Assembly (NCBI GenBank): GCA_009885515.1
Contig: VFKO01000419.1
Span: forward strand, 1-15,353
From: Rhodobiaceae bacterium
Lineage (GTDB): Bacteria; Pseudomonadota; Alphaproteobacteria; Micropepsales; Micropepsaceae
Direction of reading: 5' to 3'
DNA: 15,353 nucleotides
The notes under the pieces were generated by a model. The model saw nothing but the letters and a program-made list of their open reading frames with translations, was not told the DNA's origin and searched no databases. Numbering within the stretch: position 1 is the first letter of the stretch; each line of letters starts with the position of its first letter. This document shows positions 6,680 through 14,430 of the stretch, in pieces. The translations under genes were made by a program, and so were the position numbers.

Positions 6680-8671
6680 TTACACGTCAATGTCTTTAGC
6701 GAACTGGGCGTGCTCCTGGATGTATTGGAAGCGCAGTTCTGGTTTTTTGCCCATCAGGCGTTCGACCAGATCGTCGGTTTCTTCGCGATCGTCGTCGGCG
6801 ACTATGACTTTGAGGAGGATACGGGAGCCGACTTTCATTGTGGTTTCTTTGAGTTGGGCCGGCATCATTTCGCCCAGGCCCTTGAAGCGGCTGATTTCGA
6901 TTTTGGCGTTGGCTTTGAATTCGGTTTTGATGATTTGATCTTTGTGGGCGTCGTCTCTGGCGTAGAAAGATTTGGTGCCGTGAGTGAGGCGATAGAGCGG
7001 CGGCATGGCGAGGTAAAGGTGTCCCTTGTCGATCATGCCGCGCATTTCGCGATAGAAGAAGGTGACGAGAAGGGAGGCGATGTGAGCGCCGTCAACGTCG
7101 GCGTCGGTCATGATGATGACTTTGCCATAGCGCAGGTCTTCGACGCGGAAGCGGTCACCGGTACCGCAGCCCAGGGCCTGGACGAGGTCGGAGAGTTCCT
7201 GATTGGCGGCGAGTTTTCCGGCGGCAGCGCTGGCGACGTTGAGTATCTTGCCGCGTAGGGGCAGGATGGCCTGGGTGTTGCGGTCGCGGGCCTGCTTGGC
7301 GGAGCCGCCGGCGGAGTCGCCTTCGACGAGGAAGATTTCGGTGTCTTCGGACGAGCCAGAGGAGCAATCGGAGAGCTTGCCCGGCAGGCGCAGTTTGCGG
7401 GTGGCGCTTTGGCGGCTGACCTCTTTCTCCTGGCGGCGGCGAATGCGGTCTTCGGCCTGTTCGACGACGAAGGTGAGGAGGCGGGTGGCATCGTTGGGCG
7501 AGTCGGCAAGCCAGTGGTCGAAGTGGTCTTTGATGACGCCTTCGACCAGGCGTTGGGCTTCGGGGTTGGAGAGTTTGTCTTTGGTCTGTCCCTGAAATTG
7601 CGGGTCACGGATAAAGATCGACAGCATCGCCTGCGCCGAAGCCATGACATCTTCGGCGGTGATCTGGGCGGCCTTGCGGTTGTTGGTGAGTTCGCCGTAG
7701 GCGCGCAGGGATCGCGACATGGCCGAGCGCAGGCCGGAATCGTGGGTGCCACCTTGAGGCGTGGGGATGGTGTTGCAATAGGACGACATAAAGGGATCGA
7801 GGGCGGGCGACCACGAGATCGCCCATTCGACGATGCCTTTGTTGTCTTTGGACTCGATGCGGTTGGCAAAGGGACGTGGCGTGACGGTGGTGGCTTTGCC
7901 GATGGTGCTGGCAAGGTAGTCGCCGAGGCCGCCGGGGAAGTGCAGCGTCTCTTCAGCGGGTGTGGTGTCGGTGCCGTGAATGAGTGCTGGGTCGCACGAC
8001 CAGCGGATTTCGACGCCACGGAAGAGGTAAGCTTTTGAGCGCGCCATCTTGTAGAGGCGCGTTGGTTTGAAGTGGGCGTCGGGTCCGAAGATTTTGACGT
8101 CGGGCTTGAAGCGCACCGTCGTGCCGCGACGATTGTGAATGGGCCCGAGGTCTTTGAGCTTGGTGACGGGGACGCCGCGCTCGTATTTCTGGCTCCACAA
8201 ATTGCGGTCGCGGGCGACTTCGACTTCAAGCCATTCGGAAAGCGCGTTGACGACAGAGGAGCCGACGCCATGCAAGCCGCCGCTGGTCTCATAAGCGCCG
8301 GCGGTGAATTTGCCGCCGGAGTGCAGGGTGGTCATGATGATCTCAAGTGCGGATTTGTTCTTGAACTTGGGATGCGGGTCGATTGGAATGCCGCGGCCGT
8401 TGTCGCGCACGGTCATGACGTTGCCTTCGGCGAGCTCGATCTCGATGCGGGTGGCGTGGCCGGCGACGGCTTCGTCCATGGCGTTGTCGATGATCTCGGC
8501 GGCGAGGTGATGGAGCGCACGCTCATCCGTGCCACCGATATACATGCCGGGGCGGCGGCGGACGGGCTCAAGACCCTCAAGGACTTCGATGTCCTTGGCG
8601 GAGTAGTTTTTGGACGATTTGTCGTCGTCATCCGTGTAGAAAAGATCGGCCCTGCTGGCGGGTTTGGCCAT
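6680..8671 (-). CDS. parE: DNA topoisomerase IV subunit B
   Basis: ParE is the ATPase subunit of topoisomerase IV, which with ParC decatenates replicated chromosomes. The protein is 663 residues from the chosen ATG (MAKPASRADLFY), close to ParE length and shorter than typical GyrB. GHKL ATP-site residues are visible: Asn63 in IIDNAMDEA, Asp90 with GRG (DNGRGIP, 90-96), and the SGGLHGVG lid glycines. The QTKDKL segment marks the transducer lysine. The TOPRIM domain has Glu450 (EGDSA) and Asp523/525/527 (TDADVDG). The open frame extends 86 codons further upstream, but that extension runs antisense into the neighbouring oxidoreductase gene and lacks ParE features, so I reject it. The Shine-Dalgarno is weak. 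ParE and GyrB are similar; length and motif style favour ParE. It is transcribed divergently from the oxidoreductase gene and ends in its own hairpin. Confidence 0.93.
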   Translation of the reverse strand: MAKPASRADLFYTDDDDKSSKNYSAKDIEVLEGLEPVRRRPGMYIGGTDERALHHLAAEIIDNAMDEAVAGHATRIEIELAEGNVMTVRDNGRGIPIDPHPKFKNKSALEIIMTTLHSGGKFTAGAYETSGGLHGVGSSVVNALSEWLEVEVARDRNLWSQKYERGVPVTKLKDLGPIHNRRGTTVRFKPDVKIFGPDAHFKPTRLYKMARSKAYLFRGVEIRWSCDPALIHGTDTTPAEETLHFPGGLGDYLASTIGKATTVTPRPFANRIESKDNKGIVEWAISWSPALDPFMSSYCNTIPTPQGGTHDSGLRSAMSRSLRAYGELTNNRKAAQITAEDVMASAQAMLSIFIRDPQFQGQTKDKLSNPEAQRLVEGVIKDHFDHWLADSPNDATRLLTFVVEQAEDRIRRRQEKEVSRQSATRKLRLPGKLSDCSSGSSEDTEIFLVEGDSAGGSAKQARDRNTQAILPLRGKILNVASAAAGKLAANQELSDLVQALGCGTGDRFRVEDLRYGKVIIMTDADVDGAHIASLLVTFFYREMRGMIDKGHLYLAMPPLYRLTHGTKSFYARDDAHKDQIIKTEFKANAKIEISRFKGLGEMMPAQLKETTMKVGSRILLKVIVADDDREETDDLVERLMGKKPELRFQYIQEHAQFAKDIDV

Positions 8672-8708
8672 TGTTACGCTCGTGACTGAAGTGTTGAATC
8701 GGGAGGGG

Positions 8709-8735
8709 ACTATAGCGATTTGAGGCGCATTCCAA
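8709..8735 (-). promoter_or_regulatory. Candidate parE promoter
   Basis: On the minus strand, TTGGAA (8735-8730) and TATAGT (8714-8709) resemble -35 and -10 boxes. The -10 matches five of six consensus bases, but the 15-base spacer is shorter than the preferred 17. A start near 8702 would give a leader of about 30 bases. Confidence 0.35.
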
Positions 8736-8825
8736 CCCGGAGAATTTATGCACAGACGCATGATTTTCTGCCAAAAAGCCAAAGGGGCGTGTTGGACGCC
8801 GGCGCGAAATCGAGTGGAGAGTGGA

Positions 8826-10124
8826 ATGACCGGACTGCTGAGTGAGCCGTTGCGTCTGCCCTGTGGACAAGTTCTGTCCAACCGGTTGGCGAAAGCAGCG
8901 ATGACGGAAGGGCTCGCGGACCCCCACAATGTCGCGACGGACCGGCATGTGCGGCTCTATGAGCGCTGGGCCAAGGGTGGAATGGGACTGCTGTTGACCG
9001 GCAATATCCAGATTGACCGTCGGCATCTGGAACGTGCGGGCAATGTGGCGATCGACGGTGCGGTGAGTGGCGCGCAACTCGCCGCTCTCAGGGCATGGAC
9101 GAAGGCGGCCGGATCGGGTGGCGCACAGGTCTGGGCGCAAATCTCGCATGCAGGGCGCCAGACTCCCAAGGCGATCAACGCCAATCCGCTGGCGCCGTCG
9201 AGTGTGAAACTGGGCTTGCCGGGCGGGCAGTTCGGTGAGCCACGGGCAATGAGTGGCGATGAGGTGAAAGACGTCATCAGCCGGTTTGCCCATACCGCAT
9301 CGGTGTGTCGCGATGCGGGGTTTACCGGGGTGCAGGTGCATGCGGCGCATGGCTATCTGCTGTCGGAGTTTCTGAGCCCGCGGGTTAATCAACGCACGGA
9401 CGAATGGGGCGGTACACTGGAGAACCGGGCGCGGCTGCTGCTGAACGTGGTCAAAGCGGTTCGCACGAAAGCCGGAGCGGACTTTGCGATTTCGGTGAAG
9501 CTCAACTCGGCGGACTTCCAGTCGGGCGGGTTTAGCAATGAAGAATGCCTGAAGGTCGTGGCCTGGCTCAACGAGGCGGGTGTTGATCTGCTGGAAGTAT
9601 CCGGCGGCACCTATGAGCAGCCGAAGATGGCGGGGCTCAGCGGTATTGAACCGGCAAGTGAGGAAGTGGTCCGGGAGAGTACGCGGTTGCGCGAGGCCTA
9701 TTTCATCGACTATGCGGCAGCGATTGCAAAAGTCGCGCGCATGCCGCTGATGGTTACTGGCGGGTTTCGTACGCGGGCGGGGATGGAGGACGCGCTGAGG
9801 ATCGGGGCCTGTCATGTCATCGGAGTCGGGCGCCCGTTGTGTGGTGATCCGCTGTCGGTCAAGAAGTTGCTGAACGAAGAGGCCGAGGTGCTGCCAGCTT
9901 ATGAAAGGCGCCTGCGTGTTGGACCGGGATGGCTTGGGCCAAACTCGCCGCTGTCAGTAGTGAAGATGCTCAATGGCTGGGGCTCGCAGGGCTGGTACTG
10001 CCTGCAGTTGCTACGCATGGGTGACGGCCGGGATCCGGATTTGCGCATGTCGGTGTTGCGCGCCGTGAAGGACTATGCCGGCAACGAGGCAAGAGCGGCG
10101 AAACTGCTGGCGCGCGCCGCGTAG
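8826..10124 (+). CDS. Old Yellow Enzyme-family NADH:flavin oxidoreductase
   Basis: This FMN-dependent TIM-barrel ene-reductase-like protein reduces activated C=C bonds or related substrates with NAD(P)H; the natural substrate cannot be told from sequence. It is 432 residues from ATG 8826, chosen because GGAG (8816-8819) lies 6 bases upstream and family-like sequence (LSEPLRLPCGQVLSNRLAKAAM in part) begins there. An in-frame ATG at 8748 would add 26 residues with no family resemblance. Visible motifs are ISHAGRQ (His108), substrate-binding HAAHGYLL (His172, His175), LSPRVNQRTDEWGG, and the FMN phosphate sites TGGF (311-314) and GVGRP (333-337). There is no C-terminal FeS or second flavin domain, so it is not a full 2,4-dienoyl-CoA reductase. 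No signal peptide is visible, so it is probably cytosolic. It stands alone, divergent from parE. Confidence 0.88.
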   Translation: MTGLLSEPLRLPCGQVLSNRLAKAAMTEGLADPHNVATDRHVRLYERWAKGGMGLLLTGNIQIDRRHLERAGNVAIDGAVSGAQLAALRAWTKAAGSGGAQVWAQISHAGRQTPKAINANPLAPSSVKLGLPGGQFGEPRAMSGDEVKDVISRFAHTASVCRDAGFTGVQVHAAHGYLLSEFLSPRVNQRTDEWGGTLENRARLLLNVVKAVRTKAGADFAISVKLNSADFQSGGFSNEECLKVVAWLNEAGVDLLEVSGGTYEQPKMAGLSGIEPASEEVVRESTRLREAYFIDYAAAIAKVARMPLMVTGGFRTRAGMEDALRIGACHVIGVGRPLCGDPLSVKKLLNEEAEVLPAYERRLRVGPGWLGPNSPLSVVKMLNGWGSQGWYCLQLLRMGDGRDPDLRMSVLRAVKDYAGNEARAAKLLARAA

Positions 10125-10325
10125 ATCGGCGGCATGCCACAATTTTATGCCAAAACAGTGGCGGAAAGATAAACGCAGGCTGAACGAGGCGTCGCTTTTA
10201 GTTGCTTTGAATGTCATCAATTCAAACCCCACTTTCAGAGGTGCACCGGCGTTCTTGCGTTTTCAGGATGGTGCAAAACATCGGGGCTGTGGTCTTTCCT
10301 CAAGGTCCTGCGGTCAGCTTCGGTG
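10125..10325 (+). other. Spacer between oxidoreductase and deacetylase genes; possible small RNA or long 3' UTR
   Basis: About 200 bases separate the oxidoreductase stop from a strong terminator. I see no convincing coding frame with a Shine-Dalgarno and no recognisable riboswitch, tRNA or SRP RNA signature. It could be the 3' UTR of the oxidoreductase mRNA or carry an independent small RNA ending at 10362. An in-frame ATG at 10211 connects to the deacetylase, but it would place the terminator inside a coding region and bury the signal peptide. Confidence 0.3.
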
Positions 10326-10362
10326 GCGGGCTCATCTTTGGTCGGGTGAGCCCGCATTTTTT
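10326..10362 (+). terminator. Strong intrinsic terminator
   Basis: GCGGGCTCA (10326-10334) pairs perfectly with TGAGCCCGC (10347-10355) around a 12-base loop, followed by ATTTTTT. It is among the clearest terminators in the window. It lies about 200 bases after the oxidoreductase stop and 58 bases before the deacetylase start. It therefore either ends the upstream transcript or, if transcription starts earlier, works as an attenuator for the deacetylase gene. Confidence 0.85.
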
Positions 10363-10420
10363 ACACGCGCAAACGGCTTGCGCTGGCGGCGGTGTTCGGG
10401 CATTCCCTGTTCCAATGGGG

Positions 10421-11206
10421 ATGAAAATCATTCGAGCGGTATTGTGTCTATGCGCGTTGCTGGTCAGTGGCGCAGCGCGGGCGGACTTGGTCACGCGGCT
10501 GCCAACCAATGATAAAGTCGTGGCGCTGACGTTCGATTCCTGCGAGGGGTGGGAGCGGGTTTCCTTTGATCGCCCGCTTCTCGAATTTCTGCTCTTGCGG
10601 CAAATCCCGTTCACGCTCTTTGCGACAGGCAAGTTCGTGGAGAGCAACGTCGGCGACATCGCCATGCTTGCGACTTTGGATTTCGTGGAGATTGAAAACC
10701 ACTCGTGGGATCATCCCAACAGGATGCACCGTTTTGCGCCTCAAGCGGTTGAGCAGCAGGTTGTACGCGCGCAGGAAAGCATCACTCGCGCCACGGGACG
10801 TGCGCCACAGTTCTTCCGCTTTCCCGCCGGAAATTTTAATGCGCGTGGACTTAAAGCGGCTGAAGCGCTGGGGCTTCACGTTGTGCACTGGCGCTGGGCA
10901 AGTGGCGACCCCAGCGAAAGCGAAACGGCGGACAGGCTGATAGAGCGGGCGATGACGAACGTGGCACCGGGGGATATCCTCATCTTCCACATCAATGGCC
11001 GCGGATTTCATACTGCGGAGGCTTTGCCGCAGATCATCGACCGCTTGCAGGCGGATGGTTATAGGTTCGTTCTGGTATCCGACTATGTCGGGCAGCCCCG
11101 GCCACGCACGCTTGGCACGAAGGCGCCGGTCATTGCTTGGCGGTCAAGGATCGAGGATTGGTTGAGCCGCATTCCGCTGTTGGCTTTGCACGGCATCATC
11201 AAGTAA
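10421..11206 (+). CDS. Secreted polysaccharide deacetylase-like (NodB/CE4) protein with altered motif 1
   Basis: The protein is 261 residues from ATG 10421; a second ATG lies six bases earlier at 10415, and neither has a strong Shine-Dalgarno. The N-terminus is a signal peptide: Lys2/Arg5, a hydrophobic stretch 6-15, and a likely cut after ARA (21/22), so it acts in the periplasm or outside. The CE4 fold is recognisable: HSWDH (His94, His98), RFPAGNF (133-139), and IFH (His190). Motif 1, normally TFDD, is TFDSCEG (37-43): the first Asp (Asp39, usual catalytic base) stays, but the metal-binding Asp is Ser40. CE4 enzymes remove N- or O-acetyl groups from glycans; here activity or metal use may differ. 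Motif 4 (HWRWASGDP, 156-164) is also atypical. It is flanked upstream by a terminator and downstream by the pirin gene 60 bases on. Confidence 0.8.
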   Translation: MKIIRAVLCLCALLVSGAARADLVTRLPTNDKVVALTFDSCEGWERVSFDRPLLEFLLLRQIPFTLFATGKFVESNVGDIAMLATLDFVEIENHSWDHPNRMHRFAPQAVEQQVVRAQESITRATGRAPQFFRFPAGNFNARGLKAAEALGLHVVHWRWASGDPSESETADRLIERAMTNVAPGDILIFHINGRGFHTAEALPQIIDRLQADGYRFVLVSDYVGQPRPRTLGTKAPVIAWRSRIEDWLSRIPLLALHGIIK

Positions 11207-11266
11207 TCCCACGCCTCTTGCGCCGCCGCAGGAGAGCCGCCACATTTGCTGGGCAGAGGTGAGAGC

Positions 11267-12124
11267 ATGACATTGGAACATATCGAGCAGCGGCGCATTG
11301 AACGCGTGACCCGCGGGATGCCGACGGAAGATGGCGCGGGTGTGAAACTTACCCGGCTGATTGGTACGCCAGAGATTGGCGACATCGACCCCATATTGAT
11401 GCTCGACAATTTTGGGTCCGACGATCCCAATGTCTACATCGCCGGTTTTCCTGCGCATCCGCATCGCGGGTTTGAAACCGTGTCCTACATGATTGCTGGT
11501 AGTTTGCGGCACAAGGACAACAAGGGTGGTGAGGGCGTCATCACCGATGGCGGCGTGCAATGGATGACAGCCGGGCGCGGGGTGGTGCATTCGGAAATGC
11601 CGGCGCAGACCAGCGGGCTGATGTTCGGGTTTCAGCTGTGGCTCAATCTTCCCGCGGCCGAGAAAATGCGCGAGCCGTGGTATCGTGATATTCCGGCGGC
11701 ACAGATCCCGCAGATTGATCTGGGTGCTGGCGTCACGGCCAAGCTGATTGCCGGCCGGTGGAACGCAACGGTGGGTCCGGGACCCGAGCGGGAAACCGCT
11801 CCTTTCATCGCTGATGTTGCTTTGCCGCCCCAAGGCGCTGTTTCCATTCCCGTGCCGGGAGGGCATGCGGGGTTCGCCTATGTCTTTCAGGGGAAGGCGG
11901 CGCTTGGCCCAGGCGGTGCCAGGCGCGAACTTGGCAAGGGAGAGTTGGGAGTCTTATCGGCTGAAGGCGGCCTGACTACGGTTGCGGGTTCTGATGGCGC
12001 GCGCTTGTTGATTGTTGCGGCAAAACCCTTGCGCGAACCGGTCGCCAAACATGGCCCATTCGTGATGAACACCCAGAGCGAGATCAGGCAGGCTGTCAGT
12101 GACTACCAACGGGGGCTGTTTTGA
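11267..12124 (+). CDS. Pirin family protein
   Basis: Pirins are bicupin proteins; bacterial members are iron- or metal-binding, and some act as quercetin 2,3-dioxygenases or redox regulators. The physiological role of this one is unknown. It has 285 residues, close to family length. The N-terminal cupin holds the expected metal ligands: His64 and His66 in HPHRGFETV, and His108 and Glu110 in VVHSE. These follow the pirin spacing. The C-terminal cupin (about 190-270) has the usual Gly-rich turns and no obvious second metal site. I chose ATG 11267 because GAGGTGAG lies just upstream; an in-frame TTG seven codons earlier is less likely. No signal peptide is visible, so it is probably cytosolic. 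The last 29 bases overlap the convergent unknown gene. Confidence 0.9.
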   Translation: MTLEHIEQRRIERVTRGMPTEDGAGVKLTRLIGTPEIGDIDPILMLDNFGSDDPNVYIAGFPAHPHRGFETVSYMIAGSLRHKDNKGGEGVITDGGVQWMTAGRGVVHSEMPAQTSGLMFGFQLWLNLPAAEKMREPWYRDIPAAQIPQIDLGAGVTAKLIAGRWNATVGPGPERETAPFIADVALPPQGAVSIPVPGGHAGFAYVFQGKAALGPGGARRELGKGELGVLSAEGGLTTVAGSDGARLLIVAAKPLREPVAKHGPFVMNTQSEIRQAVSDYQRGLF

Positions 12125-12773
12125 ATGACCAGAATTTCCACCAAGGCCGCTTGTTTGCTTTAACAATCGGCATGGACTTGACGAGTTCGGCTTGTTTGGC
12201 GCCGAGGGACACGACAAAGGATTCCGGCAGATAGCCAACGACGGCGGCGACGCCCGTCATGTCGGAGAACTCAACCTTTGACAGGTTTTTGCCCATATCG
12301 GTGTCGACGTGGGCGAGCATGGCGCGCCATTGTTTGACGTTGTCGCCATCCATTGTGGCAACCAGATCGCGCAGCGTGTTTTCCGATCCCGGCCGTGTGA
12401 CGAACATGTCGAGGTCGCTAACGACGACTTGGATGTAGGGCATGGTCGAGGCAGCGATTGCGGCTTCCAGACCATGAAGTTGTGGTTCGAGGTGCTTGGG
12501 TATGATTTTCGCCAGCTTTTCGCGGCGTTTGCGCAAAACATCCAAGGCGGAGTCGCGCTTGCGGATCAACGTGGGGCAAAGTGTGCGAGCTTCGGGGTCA
12601 TAGGTCTCAGAGTCGGGGGGCTCCTCCACGAGTTGCACGTCGCGCGGTTCAAACAGGGCCAGCCAGCCAATCGGTATCCAGTCGCATGAATGCGCGATCT
12701 CGTTGGCGGTGCTGTTGTGAGAGAAAACCGGCCGCTTGTCCGGACGCCCGATCAGATAGGAGTAGCTTGACAT
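12096..12773 (-). CDS. Unrecognised 225-residue protein with Trp-rich C-terminus
   Basis: I do not recognise this protein. The start is ATG 12773 (MSSYSYLIGRPDKRPVFSH), supported by GGAGG at 12783-12787 nine bases upstream. The frame stays open 12 codons earlier, but that part lacks a Shine-Dalgarno. The sequence has a Trp/Pro cluster (WIPIGWLALF, about 32-41), a charged helical segment with RKRREKLAKIIPKH, and a basic aromatic tail (KRPWWKFWSFK). No signal peptide or clear membrane helix is visible. The compact Trp-rich N-terminus and aromatic-basic end recall some small bacterial immunity or DUF proteins, but I cannot assign a family. Its 3' end overlaps the pirin gene on the other strand by 29 bases, an arrangement that could couple their expression. 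The codon bias looks native and the Shine-Dalgarno is good, so it is likely real. Confidence 0.75.
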   Translation of the reverse strand: MSSYSYLIGRPDKRPVFSHNSTANEIAHSCDWIPIGWLALFEPRDVQLVEEPPDSETYDPEARTLCPTLIRKRDSALDVLRKRREKLAKIIPKHLEPQLHGLEAAIAASTMPYIQVVVSDLDMFVTRPGSENTLRDLVATMDGDNVKQWRAMLAHVDTDMGKNLSKVEFSDMTGVAAVVGYLPESFVVSLGAKQAELVKSMPIVKANKRPWWKFWSFKTAPVGSH

Positions 12774-12951
12774 CGCTGTACGCCTCCAACGCGATTCAAC
12801 ACGGATCACATTGCGTCACAGGTTTTGGAATTCCGCAATAAACCCGCTGCGTTCTCTTTAGGCTGCAGCCCAAAGATCCGCACCGCACTGTTTTTGCTTT
12901 TTGTGCGGGTTTCAGCCGAAGTTGCTGCTGCCAAATTTGAGACGTGCTAAT
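12774..12951. other. Spacer upstream of the unknown gene
   Basis: This stretch should carry the promoter of the minus-strand unknown gene, but I see no convincing -35/-10 pair. It includes a perfect 10-bp palindrome GGCTGCAGCC at 12861-12870 and a long-loop pairing of CCGCAC (12883-12888) with GTGCGG (12903-12908). Neither can be assigned a role. Confidence 0.35.
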
Positions 12952-12978
12952 AAAAAAAGAGCCGGGATTGCTCCCGGC
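12952..12978 (-). terminator. Intrinsic terminator of the glnB-glnA operon
   Basis: Read on the minus strand, GCCGGGA (12978-12972) and TCCCGGC (12967-12961) form a perfect 7-bp stem with a 4-base loop, followed by TC and a run of Ts (12958-12952). It lies about 27 bases after the glnA stop. Confidence 0.88.
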
Positions 12979-13004
12979 CCTTGGTCAGCATCGAAGAACG
13001 GCGA

Positions 13005-14414
13005 TCAGACTGAATAATACATCTGGAACTCGATCGGGTGCGGGGTGTGCTCATAGGCGTGCACTTCCTGCATCTTGAGTTCGATGTAGCTGTCGATGAA
13101 ATCGTCGCTGAAGACGTTGCCACGCTTGAGAAAGGCGCGATTGCGGTCGAGGTTTTCCAACGACTCACGCAAGCTGCCGCAAACCTGCGGTACGTCCTTC
13201 AGTTCTTCCGGAGGCAAAGCGTAAAGGTCTTTGTCCATCGGTTGGCCCGGATGGATCTTGTTCTGGATTCCGTCAAGACCGGCCATTAGCATCGCGGCGT
13301 AGGCGAGGTATGGGTTTGCGCCCGGATCAGGGAAGCGGACTTCAATGCGCTTGGCCTTGGGGCCGGCACCGAATGGAATGCGGATCGATGCCGAACGGTT
13401 ACGTGAAGAATAGGCGAGCAGAACCGGTGCCTCGAAGCCCGGGATCAGGCGCTTGTACGAATTCGTCAGCGGATTGGTCAGGGCGTTGATAGCCTTGGCG
13501 TGTTTGATGATGCCCCCGATGTAATAGAGGCACATCTCAGAAAGGTCGGCGTAGCCTGAACCGGCGAAGAGCGGTTGGCCGCCCTTCCAGATCGACTGAT
13601 GCACGTGCATGCCTGAACCGTTGTCGCCTTTGATGGGCTTGGGCATGAAGGTTGCGGTCTTGCCGTAAGCGGCCGCGACCTGATGCACGACATATTTGTA
13701 GATCTGCATGCGGTCGGCGGTTTTGACCAGCGTCGAGTATTTGAACCCAAGCTCGTGCTGCGAAGGGGCGACTTCGTGATGATGCTTCTCAGGCTCGATG
13801 CCCATGTCACCCATGATCGACAGCATCTCGGAGCGAATGTCCTGACAGCTGTCGACGGGTGGAACAGGGAAGTATCCACCTTTCACCGGCGGGCGGTGAC
13901 CAAGATTGCCGTGCTCGTATTCGGTGCCGGTGTTGTATGGGCCTTCGGTGGAGTCGATTTCGACGCTGCACTTGTTCATGCCGACAGCGTAACGGACATC
14001 GTCGAAGATGAAGAACTCGGCTTCGGGTCCGAACATTGCCGTATCGCCGACGCCTGCGGACTTCATGTAGGTTTCGGCGGACCTTGCGATAGAGCGAGGG
14101 CAGCGGCCATAGGGCTGATGGGTCGTCGGCTCGAGCACGTCGCAGAACAGGATCAGCGTTTTCTGCGCAAAGAACGGATCGATCACCGCCGATGCGGGGT
14201 CGGGCAGAAGCGTCATGTCGGACTCGTTGATGGCCTTCCAGCCTGCGATCGACGAGCCGTCAAACATTGTGCCCGTCTCAAACAAGTCTTTGTCGACGAG
14301 AGACAGGTCGAAGGTCACGTGTTGCCACTTGCCGCGCGGATCGGTGAAGCGCAGGTCGACGAATTTGACCTCTTCGTCTTTGATTCTCTTGAGGACGGTA
14401 TCTGCGTTTGCCAT
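13005..14414 (-). CDS. glnA: Glutamine synthetase type I
   Basis: GlnA condenses ammonium and glutamate with ATP to glutamine, the entry point of nitrogen assimilation; it forms a cytoplasmic dodecamer. The protein is 469 residues from ATG 14414 (MANADTVLKRIKDEE), typical of GSI-beta. An earlier start would add 32 residues overlapping glnB and is rejected. Visible sites: DGSSI (52-56), metal ligands Glu131 and Glu133 (FGPEAEFF), Glu214 and Glu221 (HHHEVAPSQHELGF), His270/His272 (NGSGMHVHQ), and the loop around NPLTNSYKRLIPGFEAP. Tyr398 in DLYALPPEE is the adenylylation tyrosine, so regulation by a GlnE-type adenylyltransferase is expected. The gene lies 16 bases after glnB on the same strand and ends at a strong terminator, forming a classic glnBA operon. 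Confidence 0.97.
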   Translation of the reverse strand: MANADTVLKRIKDEEVKFVDLRFTDPRGKWQHVTFDLSLVDKDLFETGTMFDGSSIAGWKAINESDMTLLPDPASAVIDPFFAQKTLILFCDVLEPTTHQPYGRCPRSIARSAETYMKSAGVGDTAMFGPEAEFFIFDDVRYAVGMNKCSVEIDSTEGPYNTGTEYEHGNLGHRPPVKGGYFPVPPVDSCQDIRSEMLSIMGDMGIEPEKHHHEVAPSQHELGFKYSTLVKTADRMQIYKYVVHQVAAAYGKTATFMPKPIKGDNGSGMHVHQSIWKGGQPLFAGSGYADLSEMCLYYIGGIIKHAKAINALTNPLTNSYKRLIPGFEAPVLLAYSSRNRSASIRIPFGAGPKAKRIEVRFPDPGANPYLAYAAMLMAGLDGIQNKIHPGQPMDKDLYALPPEELKDVPQVCGSLRESLENLDRNRAFLKRGNVFSDDFIDSYIELKMQEVHAYEHTPHPIEFQMYYSV

Positions 14415-14430
14415 GAGAGCTTTTGCCTTT

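Noticed and set aside
7108..8292. 394-codon minus-strand frame within parE, rich in Ser, Pro, Arg and Ala.
   Set aside because: Low-complexity composition is typical of an out-of-frame reading of a GC-rich gene; the parE frame carries all the motifs.
8672..8929. 86-codon upstream extension of the parE frame.
   Set aside because: It has no ParE-like sequence, runs antisense into the oxidoreductase gene, and a family-like N-terminus begins at 8671.
8628..9815. 395-codon minus-strand open frame opposite the oxidoreductase gene.
   Set aside because: It has no recognisable domain and mirrors a gene with strong motifs on the other strand; such long antisense frames are common at high GC.
10211..10420. 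In-frame upstream start for the deacetylase at 10211.
   Set aside because: It would include a strong terminator within the coding region and bury a clear signal peptide 70 residues into the protein.
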